DNA from: Anaspis maculata
Taxonomy: Eukaryota > Arthropoda > Insecta > Coleoptera > Scraptiidae
Direction of reading: 5' to 3'
NCBI GenBank assembly: GCA_949128115.1
Contig: OX421966.1
Span: 3,100,001 to 3,164,000 of the forward strand
DNA length: 64,000 nt
Shown here: positions 36,011 to 48,601 of the stretch, in pieces
Position numbering within the stretch: the stretch's first letter is position 1
Layout: each line of letters opens with the position of its first letter
Notes under the pieces: model-generated
What the model saw: the letters and a program-made list of their open reading frames with translations, nothing else
Databases searched by the model: none
What the model was told of the DNA's origin: nothing
Position numbers and translations under genes: made by a program

Positions 36011-37258
36011 TGAAGTCACGTGGGTTGAAGCCTGAATTTTTTCGATAACAAATATGTCTTTAGTTTTTCGATATTCGTGTTCTTCCGTCAGATATTGCGT
36101 TTGGAACAAGTAGCTGCCAACTTCAAAAGTGGTGACCGATCGTTTTCAAAGTCACGTGGGTTGAAGCCAGAAGTCACGTGGGTTGAAGCCTGAAGTCACG
36201 TGGGTTGAAGCCTAAAGTCACGTGGGTTGAAGCCTGAATTTTTTCGATAACAAATATGTCTTTAGTTTTTCGATATTCGTGTTCTTCCGTCAGATATTGC
36301 GTTTGGAACAAGTAGCTGCCAACTTCAAAAGTGGTGACCGATCGTTTCGAAAGTCACGTTGGTTGAAGTCTGGAGTCACGTGAGTTGAAGCTTGGGTACA
36401 CGTGAGTTGAAGCCTGAATTTCTTTAATACTAAATATGTCTTTAGTTTTTCGATATTCGTGTTCTTCCGTCAGATATTGCGTTTGGAACAAGTAGCTGAC
36501 AACTTCAAAAGTGGTGACCGATCGTTTCCAAAGTCACGTGGGTTGAAGCCAGGAGTCACGTGGGTTGAAGCCTGAAGTCACGTGGGTTGAAGCCTAAAGT
36601 CACGTGGGTTGAAGCCTGAATTTTTTCGATAACAAATATGTCTTTAGTTTTTCCTATATTCGTGTTCTCCCGTCAGATATTGCGTTTAGAACAAGTAGCT
36701 GCCAACTTCAAAAGTGGTGACCGATCGTTTCAAAAGACACGTGGATTGAGGCCTGGAGTCACGTGGGTTGTAGCCTAAAGTCACGTGGGTTGAAGCCTGA
36801 AGTCACGTGGGTTGAAGCCTAAAGTCACGTGGGTTGAAGCCTGAATTTTTTCGATAACAAAGATGTCTTTAGTTTCCCGATATTCGTGTTCTTCCGTCAG
36901 ATATTGCGTTTAGAACAAGTAGCTGCCAACTTCAAAAGTGGTGACCGATCGTTTCAAAAGTCACGTGGATTGAAGCCTGGAGTCACGTGGGTTGTAGCCT
37001 AAAGTCACGTGTGTTGAAGCCTGAAGTCACGTGGGTTGAAGCCTGAATTTTTTCGATAACAAATATGTCTTTAGTTTTTCCTATATTCGTGTTCTTCCGT
37101 CAGAGATTGCGTTTAGAACAAGTAGCTGCCAACTTCAAAAGTGGTGACCGATCGTTTCAAAAGACACGTGGATTGAGGCCTGGAGTCACGTGGGTTGTAG
37201 CCTAAAGTCACGTGGGTTGAAGCCGGAAGTCACGTGGGTTGAAGCCTGAATTTCTTCA

Positions 37259-38917
37259 ATAACAAATATGTCTTTAGTTTTTCGATATTCGTGTTCTTCC
37301 GTCGGATATTGCGTTTAGAACAAGTAGCTGCCAACTTCAAAAGTGGTGACCGATCGTTTCAAAAGTCACGTGGATTGAAGCCTGGAGTCACGTGGGTTGT
37401 AGCCTGAAGTCACGTGGGTTGAAGCTTTAAGTCACGTGGGTTGGAGCCTGAATTTTTTCAATAACAAATATGTCTTTAGTTTTCCGATATTCGTGTTCTT
37501 CCGTCGGATATTGCGTTTGGAACAAGTAGCTGTCAACTTCAAAAGTGGTGACCGATCGTTTCAAAAGTCACGTGGGATGAAGCCTTGAGTCACGTGGGTT
37601 GAAGCCTGAAGTCACGTGGGTTGAAGCCTGAAGTCACGTGGGTTGAAGCCTGAATTTTTTCAATAACAAATATGTCTTTGGTTTTTCGATATCCGTGTTC
37701 TCCCGTCAGATATTGCGTTTGGAACAAGAAGCTGCCAACTTCAAAAGTGGTGACCGATCGTTTCAGAAATCACGTGGGTTGAAGCCTGGAGTCACGTGGG
37801 TTGAAGCCTGAGGTCACGTGGGTTGAAGCCTGAAGTCACGTGGGTTGAAGCCTGAATTTTTTCAATAACAAATGTCTTTGGTTTTTCGATATCCGTGTTC
37901 TCCCGTCAGATATTGCGTTTAGAACAAGTAGCTGTCAACTTCAAAAGTGGTGACCGATCGTTTCAAAAGTCACGTGGGTTGAAGCCTGAAGTCACGTGAG
38001 TTGAAGCCTGAAGTCACGTGGGTTGGAGCCTGGAGTCACGTGGGTTCAAACCTGAACTTTTTGGATAACAATTGTGTCTTTTTTTCTATATTTGTGTTTG
38101 TTCGTCAAATGTTGCGTTTGGAACAAGTAGCTGCCAACTTCAAAAGTGGTGACCGATCGTTTTGAAAGTCACGTGAGTTGAAGCCTGAAGTCACGTGGGT
38201 TGAAGCCTTGATTCACGTGGGTTGAAGCCTGAAGTCACGTGAGTTAAAACCTGAACTTTTTCGATAACAATTGTGTCTTTTCTTCTTTATTTGTGTTCGT
38301 TCGTCAGATGTTGCGTTTGGAACTAGTTGCTGCCAACATCAAAAGTGGTGACCGATCTTTTCAAAAGACACGTGGGTTGAAGCCTGAAGTCACGTGGGTT
38401 GAAGGCTGGAGTCACGTGGGTTGAAACCTGAACTTTTTGGATAACAATTGTGTCTTTTTTTCTATATTTGTGTTCGTTCGTCAGATGTTGCGTTTGGAAA
38501 GAGTAGCTGCCAACTTCAAAAGTGGTGACCGATCGTTTTCAAAGTCACGTGAGTTGAAGCCTGAAGTCACGTGGGTTGAAGCCTGAAGTCACGTGGGTTG
38601 AAGCCTGGAGTCACGTGGGTTGAAACCTGAACTTTTTGGATAACAATTGTGTCTTTTCTTCTATATTTATGTTCGTTCGTCAGATGTTGCGTTTGGAACA
38701 AGTAGCTTCCAACATCAAAAGTGGTGACCGATCGTTTCAAATTCACGTGAGTTGAAGCCTGAAGTCACGTGGGTTGAAGCCTGAATTTCTTTAATACTAA
38801 ATATGTCTTTAGTTTTTCGATATTCGTGTTCTTCCGTCAGATATTGCGTTTGGAACAAGTAGCTGCCAACTTCAAAAGTGGTGACCGATCGTTTTCAAAG
38901 TCACGTGGGTTGAAGCC
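37259..38917 (+). repeat. 1.66-kb duplicated block (offset 5,699), copy 1
   Basis: Matches about 42,958-44,616 at an offset of 5,699 bp. Shared rare variants include GGAACAAGAAGCTG (37,729/43,428), AATAACAAATGTC lacking a TAT step (37,863/43,562), and CTTCTTTATTTG with GGAACTAGTTGC (38,283/43,982). The match ends where GCCAGG replaces GCCTGA. Confidence 0.87.
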
Positions 38918-40096
38918 AGGAGTCACGTGGGTTGAAGCCTGAAGTCACGTGGGTTGAAGCCTGAATTTTTTCGATAACAAATATGTCTTTAGTTTTCCGA
39001 TATTCGTGTTTTTCCGTCAGATATTGCGTTTGGAACAAGTAGCTGTCAACTTCAAAAGTGGTGACCGATCGTTTTTCAAGTCACGTGGGTTGAAGCCTGA
39101 AGTCACGTGGGTTGAAGCCTGAATTTCTATAATACTAAATATGTCTTTAGTTTTTCGATATTCGTGTTCTTCCGTCAGATATTGCGTTTGGAACAAGTAG
39201 CTGCCAACTTCAAAAGTGGTGACCGATCGTTTTGAAAGTCACGTTGGTTGAAGTCTGGAGTCACGTAAGTTGAAGCCTGAGGTCACGTGGGTTGAAGCCT
39301 GAATTTCTTTAATACTAAATATGTCTTTAGGTTTTCGATATTCGTGTTCTTCCTTCAGATATTGCGTTTGGAACAAGTAGCTGCCAACTTCAAAAGTGGT
39401 GACCGATCGTTTTCAAAGTCACGTGGGTTGAAGCCAGGAGTCACGTGGGTTGAAGCCTGAAGTCACGTGGGTTGAAGCCTGAAGTCACGTGGGTTGAAGC
39501 CTGAATTTCTTTAATACTAAATATGTCTTTAGGTTTTCGATATTCGTGTTCTTCCTTCAGATATTGCGTTTGGAACAAGTAGCTGCCAACTTCAAAAGTG
39601 GTGACCGATCGTTTTCAAAGTCACGTGGGTTGAAGCCAGGAGTCACGTGGGTTGAAGCCTGAAGTCACGTGGGTTGAAGCCTGAAGTCACGTGGGTTGAA
39701 GCCTGAATTTTTTCGATAACAAATATGTCTTTAGTTTTTCGATATTCGTGTTCTTCCGTCAGATATTGCGTTTGGAACAAGTAGCTGCCAACTTCAAAAG
39801 TGGTGACCGATCGTTTTCAAAGTCACGTGGGTTGAAGCCTGAAGTCACGTGGGTTGAAGCCGGAATTTTTTCAATAACAAATATGTCTTCAGTTTTTCGA
39901 TGTTCGTGTTCTTACGTCAGATATTGCGTTTGGAACAAGTAGCTGCCAACTTCAAAAGTGGTGACCGATCGTTTTGAAAGTCACGTTGGTTGAAGTCTGG
40001 AGTCACGTAAGTTGAAGCCTGAGGTCACGTGGGTTGAAGCCTGAATTTCTTTAATACTAAATATGTCTTTAGGTTTTCGATATTCGTGTTCTTCCT

Positions 40097-42540
40097 TCAG
40101 ATATTGCGTTTGGAACAAGTAGCTGCCAACTTCAAAAGTGGTGACCGATCGTTTTCAAAGTCACGTGGGTTGAAGCCAGGAGTCACGTGGGTTGAAGCCT
40201 GAAGTCACGTGGGTTGAAGCCTAAAGTCACGTGGGTTGAAGCCTGAATTTTTTCGATAACAAATATGTCTTTAGTTTCCCGATATTCGTGTTCTTCCGTC
40301 AGATATTGCGTTTGGAACAAGTAGCTGTCAACTTCAAAAGTGGTGACCGATCGTTTTTCAAGTCCCGTGGGTTGAAGCCTAGAGTCACGTGGGTTGAAGC
40401 CTGAAGTCACGTGGGTTAAAGCCTGAAGACACGTGGGTTGAAGCCTGAATTTTTCCAATAACAAATATGTCTTTAGTTTTTCGATATTCGTGTTCTTCCG
40501 TCAGATATTGCGTTTGGAACAAGTAGCTGCCAACTTCAAAAGTGGTGACCGATCGTTTCAAAAGTCACGTGGATTGAAGCCTGGAGTCACGTGGGTTGTA
40601 GCCTTAAGTCACGTGTGTTGAAGCCTGAAGTCACGTGGGTTGAAGCCTGAATTTTTTCGATAACAAATATGTCTTTAGTTTTTCCTATATTCGTGTTCTT
40701 CCGTCAGATATTGCGTTTAGAACAAGTAGCTGCCAACTTCAAAAGTGGTGACCGATCGTTTCAAAAGACACGCGGATTGAGGCCTGGAGTCACGTGGGTT
40801 GTAGCCTAAAGTCACGTGGGTTGAAGCCGGAAGTCACGTGGGTTGAAGCCTGAATTTTTTCAATAACAAATATGTCTTTAGTTTTCCGATATTCGTGTTC
40901 TTCCGTCGGATATTGCGTTTGGAACAAGTAGCTGTCAACTTCCAAAGTGGTGACCGATCGTTTCAAAAGTCACGTGGGATGAAGCCTTGAGTCACGTGGG
41001 TTGAAGCCTGAAGTCACGTGGGTTGAAGCCTGAAGTCACGTGGGTTGAAGCCTGAATTTTTTCAATAACAAATATGTCTTTGGTTTTTCGATATCCGTGT
41101 TCTCCCGTCAGATATTGCGTTTAGAACAAGTAGCTGTCAACTTCAAAAGTGGTGACCGATCGTTTCAAAAGTCACGTGGGTTGAAGCCTGAAGTCACGTG
41201 AGTTGAAGCCTGAAGTCACGTGGGTTGGAGCCTGGAGTCACGTGGGTTGAAACCTGAACTTTTTGGATAACAATTGTGTCTTTTTTTCTATATTTGTGTT
41301 TGTTCGTCAAATGTTGCGTTTGGAACAAGTAGCTGCCAACTTCAAAAGTGGTGACCGATCGTTTTGAAAGTCACGTGGGTTGAAGCCTGAAGTCACGTGG
41401 GTTGAAGCCTTGATTCACGTGGGTTGAAGCCTGAAGTCACGTGAGTTGAAACCTGAACTTTTTCGATAACAATTGTGTCTTTTCTTCTATATTTGTGTTC
41501 GTTCGTCAGATGTTGCGTTTGGAACAAGTTGCTGCCAACATCAAAAGTGGTGACCGATCTCTCCAAAAGACACGTGGGTTGAAGCCTGAAGTCACGTGGG
41601 TTGAAGGCTGGAGTCACGTGGGTTGAAACCTGAACTTTTTGGATAACAATTGTGTCTTTTTTTCTATATTTGTGTTCGTTCGTCAGATGTTGCGTTTGGA
41701 AAGAGTAGCTGCCAACTTCAAAAGTGGTGATCGATCGTTTTCAAAGTCACGTGGGTTGAAGCCTGAAGTCACGTGGGTTGAAGCCTGAAGTCACGTGGGT
41801 TGAAGGCTGGAGTCACGTGGGTTGAAACCTGAACTTTTTGGATAACAATTGTGTCTTTTTTTCTATATTTGTGTTCGTTCGTCAGATGTTGCGTTTGGAA
41901 CAAGTAGCTGTCAACTTCAAAAGTGGTGACCGATCGTTTTTCAAGTCACGTGGGTTGAAGCCTAGAGTCACGTGGGTTGAAGCCTAAAGTCACGTGGGTT
42001 GAAGCCTGAATTTCTTTAATACTAAATATGTCTAGAGTTTTTCGATATTCGTGTTCTTCCGTCGGATATTGCGTTTGGAACAAGTAGCTGCCAACTTCAA
42101 AAGTGGTGACCGATCGTTTTCAAAGTCACGTGGGTTGAAGCCTGAAGTCACGTGGGTTGAAGCCGGAATTTTTTCAATAACAAATATGTCTTCAGTTTTT
42201 CGATGTTCGTGTTCTTCCGTCAGATATTGCGTTTGGAACAAGTAGCTGCCAACTTCAAAAGTGGTGACCGATCGTTTTGAAAGTCACGTTGGTTGAAGTC
42301 TGGAGTCACGTGAGTTGAAGCCTGAGGTCACGTGGGTTGAAGCCTGAATTTCTTTAATACTAAATATGTCTTTAGGTTTTCGATATTCGTGTTCTTCCGT
42401 CAGATATTGCGTTTGGAACAAGTAGCTGCCAACTTCAAAAGTGGTGACCGATCGTTTTCAAAGTCACGTGGGTTGAAGCCAGGAGTCACGTGGGTTGAAG
42501 CCTGAAGTCACGTGGGTTGAAGCCTGAAGTCACGTGGGTT
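40097..42540 (+). repeat. Duplicated block (offset 4,979/4,780), copy 1
   Basis: Matches about 45,076-47,320. The offset is 4,979 bp up to about 41,640 and 4,780 bp afterwards, because one 199-bp class A monomer (GGAAAGAGTAGC type) present here at 41,640-41,840 is absent from the second copy. A third copy of the first part lies at about 57,905-59,020 (offset 17,808). Shared rare tags include AAGTCCCGTGGG (40,361) and AGACACGCGG (40,766). Confidence 0.87.
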
Positions 42541-45075
42541 GAAGCCTGAATTTTTTCAATAACAAATGTCTTTGGTTTTTCGATATCCGTGTTCTCCCGT
42601 CAGATATTGCGTTTAGAACAAGTAGCTGTCAACTTCAAAAGTGGTGACCGATCGTTTCAAAAGTCACGTGGGTTGAAGCCTGAAGTCACGTGAGTTGAAG
42701 CCTGAAGTCACGTGGGTTGGAGCCTGGAGTCACGTGGGTTCAAACCTGAACTTTTTGGATAACAATTGTGTCTTTTTTTCTATATTTGTGTTTGTTCGTC
42801 AAATGTTGCGTTTGGAACAAGTAGCTGCCAACTTCAAAAGTGGTGACCGATCGTTTTCAAAGTCACGTGGGTTGAAGCCAGAAGTCACGTGGGTTGAAGC
42901 CTGAAGTCACGTGGGTTGAAGCCTAAAGTCACGTGGGTTGAAGCCTGAATTTTTTCGATAACAAATATGTCTTTAGTTTTTCGATATTCGTGTTCTTCCG
43001 TCGGATATTGCGTTTAGAACAAGTAGCTGCCAACTTCAAAAGTGGTGACCGATCGTTTCAAAAGTCACGTGGATTGAAGCCTGGAGTCACGTGGGTTGTA
43101 GCCTGAAGTCACGTGGGTTGAAGCTTTAAGTCACGTGGGTTGGAGCCTGAATTTTTTCAATAACAAATATGTCTTTAGTTTTCCGATATTCGTGTTCTTC
43201 CGTCGGATATTGCGTTTGGAACAAGTAGCTGTCAACTTCAAAAGTGGTGACCGATCGTTTCAAAAGTCACGTGGGATGAAGCCTTGAGTCACGTGGGTTG
43301 AAGCCTGAAGTCACGTGGGTTGAAGCCTGAAGTCACGTGGGTTGAAGCCTGAATTTTTTCAATAACAAATATGTCTTTGGTTTTTCGATATCCGTGTTCT
43401 CCCGTCAGATATTGCGTTTGGAACAAGAAGCTGCCAACTTCAAAAGTGGTGACCGATCGTTTCAGAAATCACGTGGGTTGAAGCCTGGAGTCACGTGGGT
43501 TGAAGCCTGAGGTCACGTGGGTTGAAGCCTGAAGTCACGTGGGTTGAAGCCTGAATTTTTTCAATAACAAATGTCTTTGGTTTTTCGATATCCGTGTTCT
43601 CCCGTCAGATATTGCGTTTAGAACAAGTAGCTGTCAACTTCAAAAGTGGTGACCGATCGTTTCAAAAGTCACGTGGGTTGAAGCCTGAAGTCACGTGAGT
43701 TGAAGCCTGAAGTCACGTGGGTTGGAGCCTGGAGTCACGTGGGTTCAAACCTGAACTTTTTGGATAACAATTGTGTCTTTTTTTCTATATTTGTGTTTGT
43801 TCGTCAAATGTTGCGTTTGGAACAAGTAGCTGCCAACTTCAAAAGTGGTGACCGATCGTTTTGAAAGTCACGTGAGTTGAAGCCTGAAGTCACGTGGGTT
43901 GAAGCCTTGATTCACGTGGGTTGAAGCCTGAAGTCACGTGAGTTAAAACCTGAACTTTTTCGATAACAATTGTGTCTTTTCTTCTTTATTTGTGTTCGTT
44001 CGTCAGATGTTGCGTTTGGAACTAGTTGCTGCCAACATCAAAAGTGGTGACCGATCTTTTCAAAAGACACGTGGGTTGAAGCCTGAAGTCACGTGGGTTG
44101 AAGGCTGGAGTCACGTGGGTTGAAACCTGAACTTTTTGGATAACAATTGTGTCTTTTTTTCTATATTTGTGTTCGTTCGTCAGATGTTGCGTTTGGAAAG
44201 AGTAGCTGCCAACTTCAAAAGTGGTGACCGATCGTTTTCAAAGTCACGTGAGTTGAAGCCTGAAGTCACGTGGGTTGAAGCCTGAAGTCACGTGGGTTGA
44301 AGCCTGGAGTCACGTGGGTTGAAACCTGAACTTTTTGGATAACAATTGTGTCTTTTCTTCTATATTTATGTTCGTTCGTCAGATGTTGCGTTTGGAACAA
44401 GTAGCTTCCAACATCAAAAGTGGTGACCGATCGTTTCAAATTCACGTGAGTTGAAGCCTGAAGTCACGTGGGTTGAAGCCTGAATTTCTTTAATACTAAA
44501 TATGTCTTTAGTTTTTCGATATTCGTGTTCTTCCGTCAGATATTGCGTTTGGAACAAGTAGCTGCCAACTTCAAAAGTGGTGACCGATCGTTTTCAAAGT
44601 CACGTGGGTTGAAGCCTGAAGTCACGTGGGTTGAAGCCAGAATTTTTTCAATAACAAATATGTCTTCAGTTTTTCGATGTTCGTGTTCTTCCGTCAGATA
44701 TTGCGTTTGGAACAAGTAGCTGCCAACTTCAAAAGTGGTGACCGATCGTTTTGAAAGTCACGTTGGTTGAAGTCTGGAGTCACGTAAGTTGAAGCCTGAG
44801 GTCACGTGGGTTGAAGCCTGAATTTCTTTAATACTAAATATGTCTTTAGGTTTTCGATATTCGTGTTCTTCCTTCAGATATTGCGTTTGGAACAAGTAGC
44901 TGCCAACTTCGAAAGTGGTGACCGATCGTTTCCAAAGTCACGTGGGTTGAAGCCAGGAGTCACGTGGGTTGAAGCCTAAAGTCACGTGGGTTGAAGCCTG
45001 AAGTCACGTGGGTTGAAGCCTGAATTTTTTCGATAACAAATATGTCTTTAGTTTTTCGATATTCGTGTTCTTCCG

Positions 45076-47320
45076 TCAGATATTGCGTTTGGAACAAGTA
45101 GCTGCCAACTTCAAAAGTGGTGACCGATCGTTTTCAAAGTCACGTGGGTTGAAGCCAGGAGTCACGTGGGTTGAAGCCTGAAGTCACGTGGGTTGAAGCC
45201 TAAAGTCACGTGGGTTGAAGCCTGAATTTTTTCGATAACAAATATGTCTTTAGTTTCCCGATATTCGTGTTCTTCCGTCAGATATTGCGTTTGGAACAAG
45301 TAGCTGTCAACTTCAAAAGTGGTGACCGATCGTTTTTCAAGTCCCGTGGGTTGAAGCCTAGAGTCACGTGGGTTGAAGCCTGAAGTCACGTGGGTTAAAG
45401 CCTGAAGACACGTGGGTTGAAGCCTGAATTTTTCCAATAACAAATATGTCTTTAGTTTTTCGATATTCGTGTTCTTCCGTCAGATATTGCGTTTGGAACA
45501 AGTAGCTGCCAACTTCAAAAGTGGTGACCGATCGTTTCAAAAGTCACGTGGATTGAAGCCTGGAGTCACGTGGGTTGTAGCCTTAAGTCACGTGTGTTGA
45601 AGCCTGAAGTCACGTGGGTTGAAGCCTGAATTTTTTCGATAACAAATATGTCTTTAGTTTTTCCTATATTCGTGTTCTTCCGTCAGATATTGCGTTTAGA
45701 ACAAGTAGCTGCCAACTTCAAAAGTGGTGACCGATCGTTTCAAAAGACACGCGGATTGAGGCCTGGAGTCACGTGGGTTGTAGCCTAAAGTCACGTGGGT
45801 TGAAGCCGGAAGTCACGTGGGTTGAAGCCTGAATTTTTTCAATAACAAATATGTCTTTAGTTTTCCGATATTCGTGTTCTTCCGTCGGATATTGCGTTTG
45901 GAACAAGTAGCTGTCAACTTCCAAAGTGGTGACCGATCGTTTCAAAAGTCACGTGGGATGAAGCCTTGAGTCACGTGGGTTGAAGCCTGAAGTCACGTGG
46001 GTTGAAGCCTGAAGTCACGTGGGTTGAAGCCTGAATTTTTTCAATAACAAATATGTCTTTGGTTTTTCGATATCCGTGTTCTCCCGTCAGATATTGCGTT
46101 TAGAACAAGTAGCTGTCAACTTCAAAAGTGGTGACCGATCGTTTCAAAAGTCACGTGGGTTGAAGCCTGAAGTCACGTGAGTTGAAGCCTGAAGTCACGT
46201 GGGTTGGAGCCTGGAGTCACGTGGGTTAAAACCTGAACTTTTTGGATAACAATTGTGTCTTTTTTTCTATATTTGTGTTTGTTCGTCAAATGTTGCGTTT
46301 GGAACAAGTAGCTGCCAACTTCAAAAGTGGTGACCGATCGTTTTGAAAGTCACGTGGGTTGAAGCCTGAAGTCACGTGGGTTGAAGCCTTGATTCACGTG
46401 GGTTGAAGCCTGAAGTCACGTGAGTTGAAACCTGAACTTTTTCGATAACAATTGTGTCTTTTCTTCTATATTTGTGTTCGTTCGTCAGATGTTGCGTTTG
46501 GAACAAGTTGCTGCCAACATCAAAAGTGGTGACCGATCTCTTCAAAAGACACGTGGGTTGAAGCCTGAAGTCACGTGGGTTGAAGGCTGGAGTCACGTGG
46601 GTTGAAACCTGAACTTTTTGGATAACAATTGTGTCTTTTTTTCTATATTTGTGTTCGTTCGTCAGATGTTGCGTTTGGAACAAGTAGCTGTCAACTTCAA
46701 AAGTGGTGACCGATCGTTTTTCAAGTCACGTGGGTTGAAGCCTAGAGTCACGTGGGTTGAAGCCTAAAGTCACGTGGGTTGAAGCCTGAATTTCTTGATT
46801 ACTAAATATGTCTTTAGTTTTTCGATATTCGTGTTCTTCCGTCGGATATTGCGTTTGGAACAAGTAGCTGCCAACTTCAAAAGTGGTGACCGATCGTTTT
46901 CAAAGTCACGTGGGTTGAAGCCTGAAGTCACGTGGGTTGAAGCCGGAATTTTTTCAATAACAAATATGTCTTCAGTTTTTCGATGTTCGTGTTCTTCCGT
47001 CAGATATTGCGTTTGGAACAAGTAGCTGCCAACTTCAAAAGTGGTGACCGATCGTTTTGAAAGTCACGTTGGTTGAAGTCTGGAGTCACGTGAGTTGAAG
47101 CCTGAGGTCACGTGGGTTGAAGCCTGAATTTCTTTGATACTAAATATGTCTTTAGGTTTTCGATATTCGTGTTCTTCCGTCAGATATTGCGTTTGGAACA
47201 AGTAGCTGCCAACTTCAAAAGTGGTGACCGATCGTTTTCAAAGTCACGTGGGTTGAAGCCAGGAGTCACGTGGGTTGAAGCCTGAAGTCACGTGGGTTGA
47301 AGCCTGAAGTCACGTGGGTT
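45076..47320 (+). repeat. Duplicated block, copy 2, with one-monomer deletion
   Basis: Second copy of 40,097-42,540. The deletion of exactly one monomer (199 bp) at about 46,683 leaves a perfect in-register junction between two class A cores, as expected of unequal exchange between neighbouring monomers. Confidence 0.85.
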
Positions 47321-48601
47321 GAAGCCTGAATTTTTTCTATAACAAATATGTCTTTAGTTTTTCGATCTTCGTGTTCTTCCGTCAGATATTGCGTTTGGAA
47401 CAAGTAGCTGCCAACTTCAAAAGTGGTGACCGATCGTTTTCAAAGTCACGTGGGTTGAAGCCAAAAGTCACGTGGGTTGAAGCCTGAAGTCACGTGGGTT
47501 GAAGCCTAAAGTCACGTGGGTTGAAGCCTGAATTTTTTCGATAACAAATATGTCTTTAGTTTTTCGATATTCGTGTTCTTCCGTCAGATATTGCGTTTGG
47601 AACAAGTAGCTGCCGACTTCAAAAGTGGTGACCGATCGTTTCGAAAGTCACGTTGGTTGAAGTCTGGAGTCACGTGAGTTGAAGCTTGGGTACACGTGAG
47701 TTGAAGCCTGAATTTCTTTAATACTAAATATGTCTTTAGTTTTTCGATATTCGTGTTCTTCCGTCAGATATAGCGTTTGGAACAAGTAGCTGACAACTTC
47801 AAAAGTGGTGACCGATCGTTTTCAAAGTCACGTGGGTTGAAGCCAGGAGTCACGTGGGTTGAAGCCTGAAGTCACGTGGGTTGAAGCCTAAAGTCACGTG
47901 GGTTGAAGCCTGAATTTTTTCGATAACAAAGATGTCTTTAGTTTCCCGATATTCGTGTTCTTCCGTCAGATATTGCGTTTGGAACAAGTAGCTGTCAACT
48001 TCAAAAGTGGTGACCGATCGTTTCAAAAGACACGTGGATTGAGGCCTGGAGTCACGTGGGTTGTAGCCTAAAGTCACGTGGGTTGAAGCCGGAAGTCACG
48101 TGGGTTGAAGCCTGAATTTTTTCAATAACAAATATGTCTTTAGTTTTTCGATATTCGTGTTCTTCCGTCGGATATTGCGTTTAGAACAAGTAGCTGCCAA
48201 CTTCAAAAGTGGTGACCGATCGTTTCAAAAGTCACGTGGATTGAGGCCTGGAGTCACGTGGGTTGTAGCCTAAAGTCACGTGGGTTGAAGCCGGAAGTCA
48301 CGTGGGTTGAAGCCTGAATTTTTTCAATAACAAATATGTCTTTAGTTTTTCGATATTCGTGTTCTTCCGTCGGATATTGCGTTTAGAACAAGTAGCTGCC
48401 AACTTCAAAAGTGGTGACCGATCGTTTCAAAAGTCACGTGGATTGAAGCCTGGAGTCACGTGGGTTGTAGCCTGAAGTCACGTGGGTTGAAGCTTTAAGT
48501 CACGTGGGTTGGAGCCTGAATTTTTTCAATAACAAATATGTCTTTAGTTTTCCGATATTCGTGTTCTTCCGTCGGATATTGCGTTTGGAACAAGTAGCTG
48601 T

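Larger units (their letters stand above)
30935..38045 (+). repeat. Class B-only satellite domain
   Basis: From the LINE tail to about 38,045 every core is class B, with AATAACAAATATG, GATAACAAATATG or the B2 form AATACTAAATATG. Local subtypes differ at GTCAGATATTG versus GTCGGATATTG, GTTTGG versus GTTTAG, and CTGCC versus CTGTC. Degenerate monomers occur, for example TTTCAATCAAAATATG with TTGCGTTCCAAAC near 32,615-32,675. The first class A core after the LINE is at about 38,055. Confidence 0.85.
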
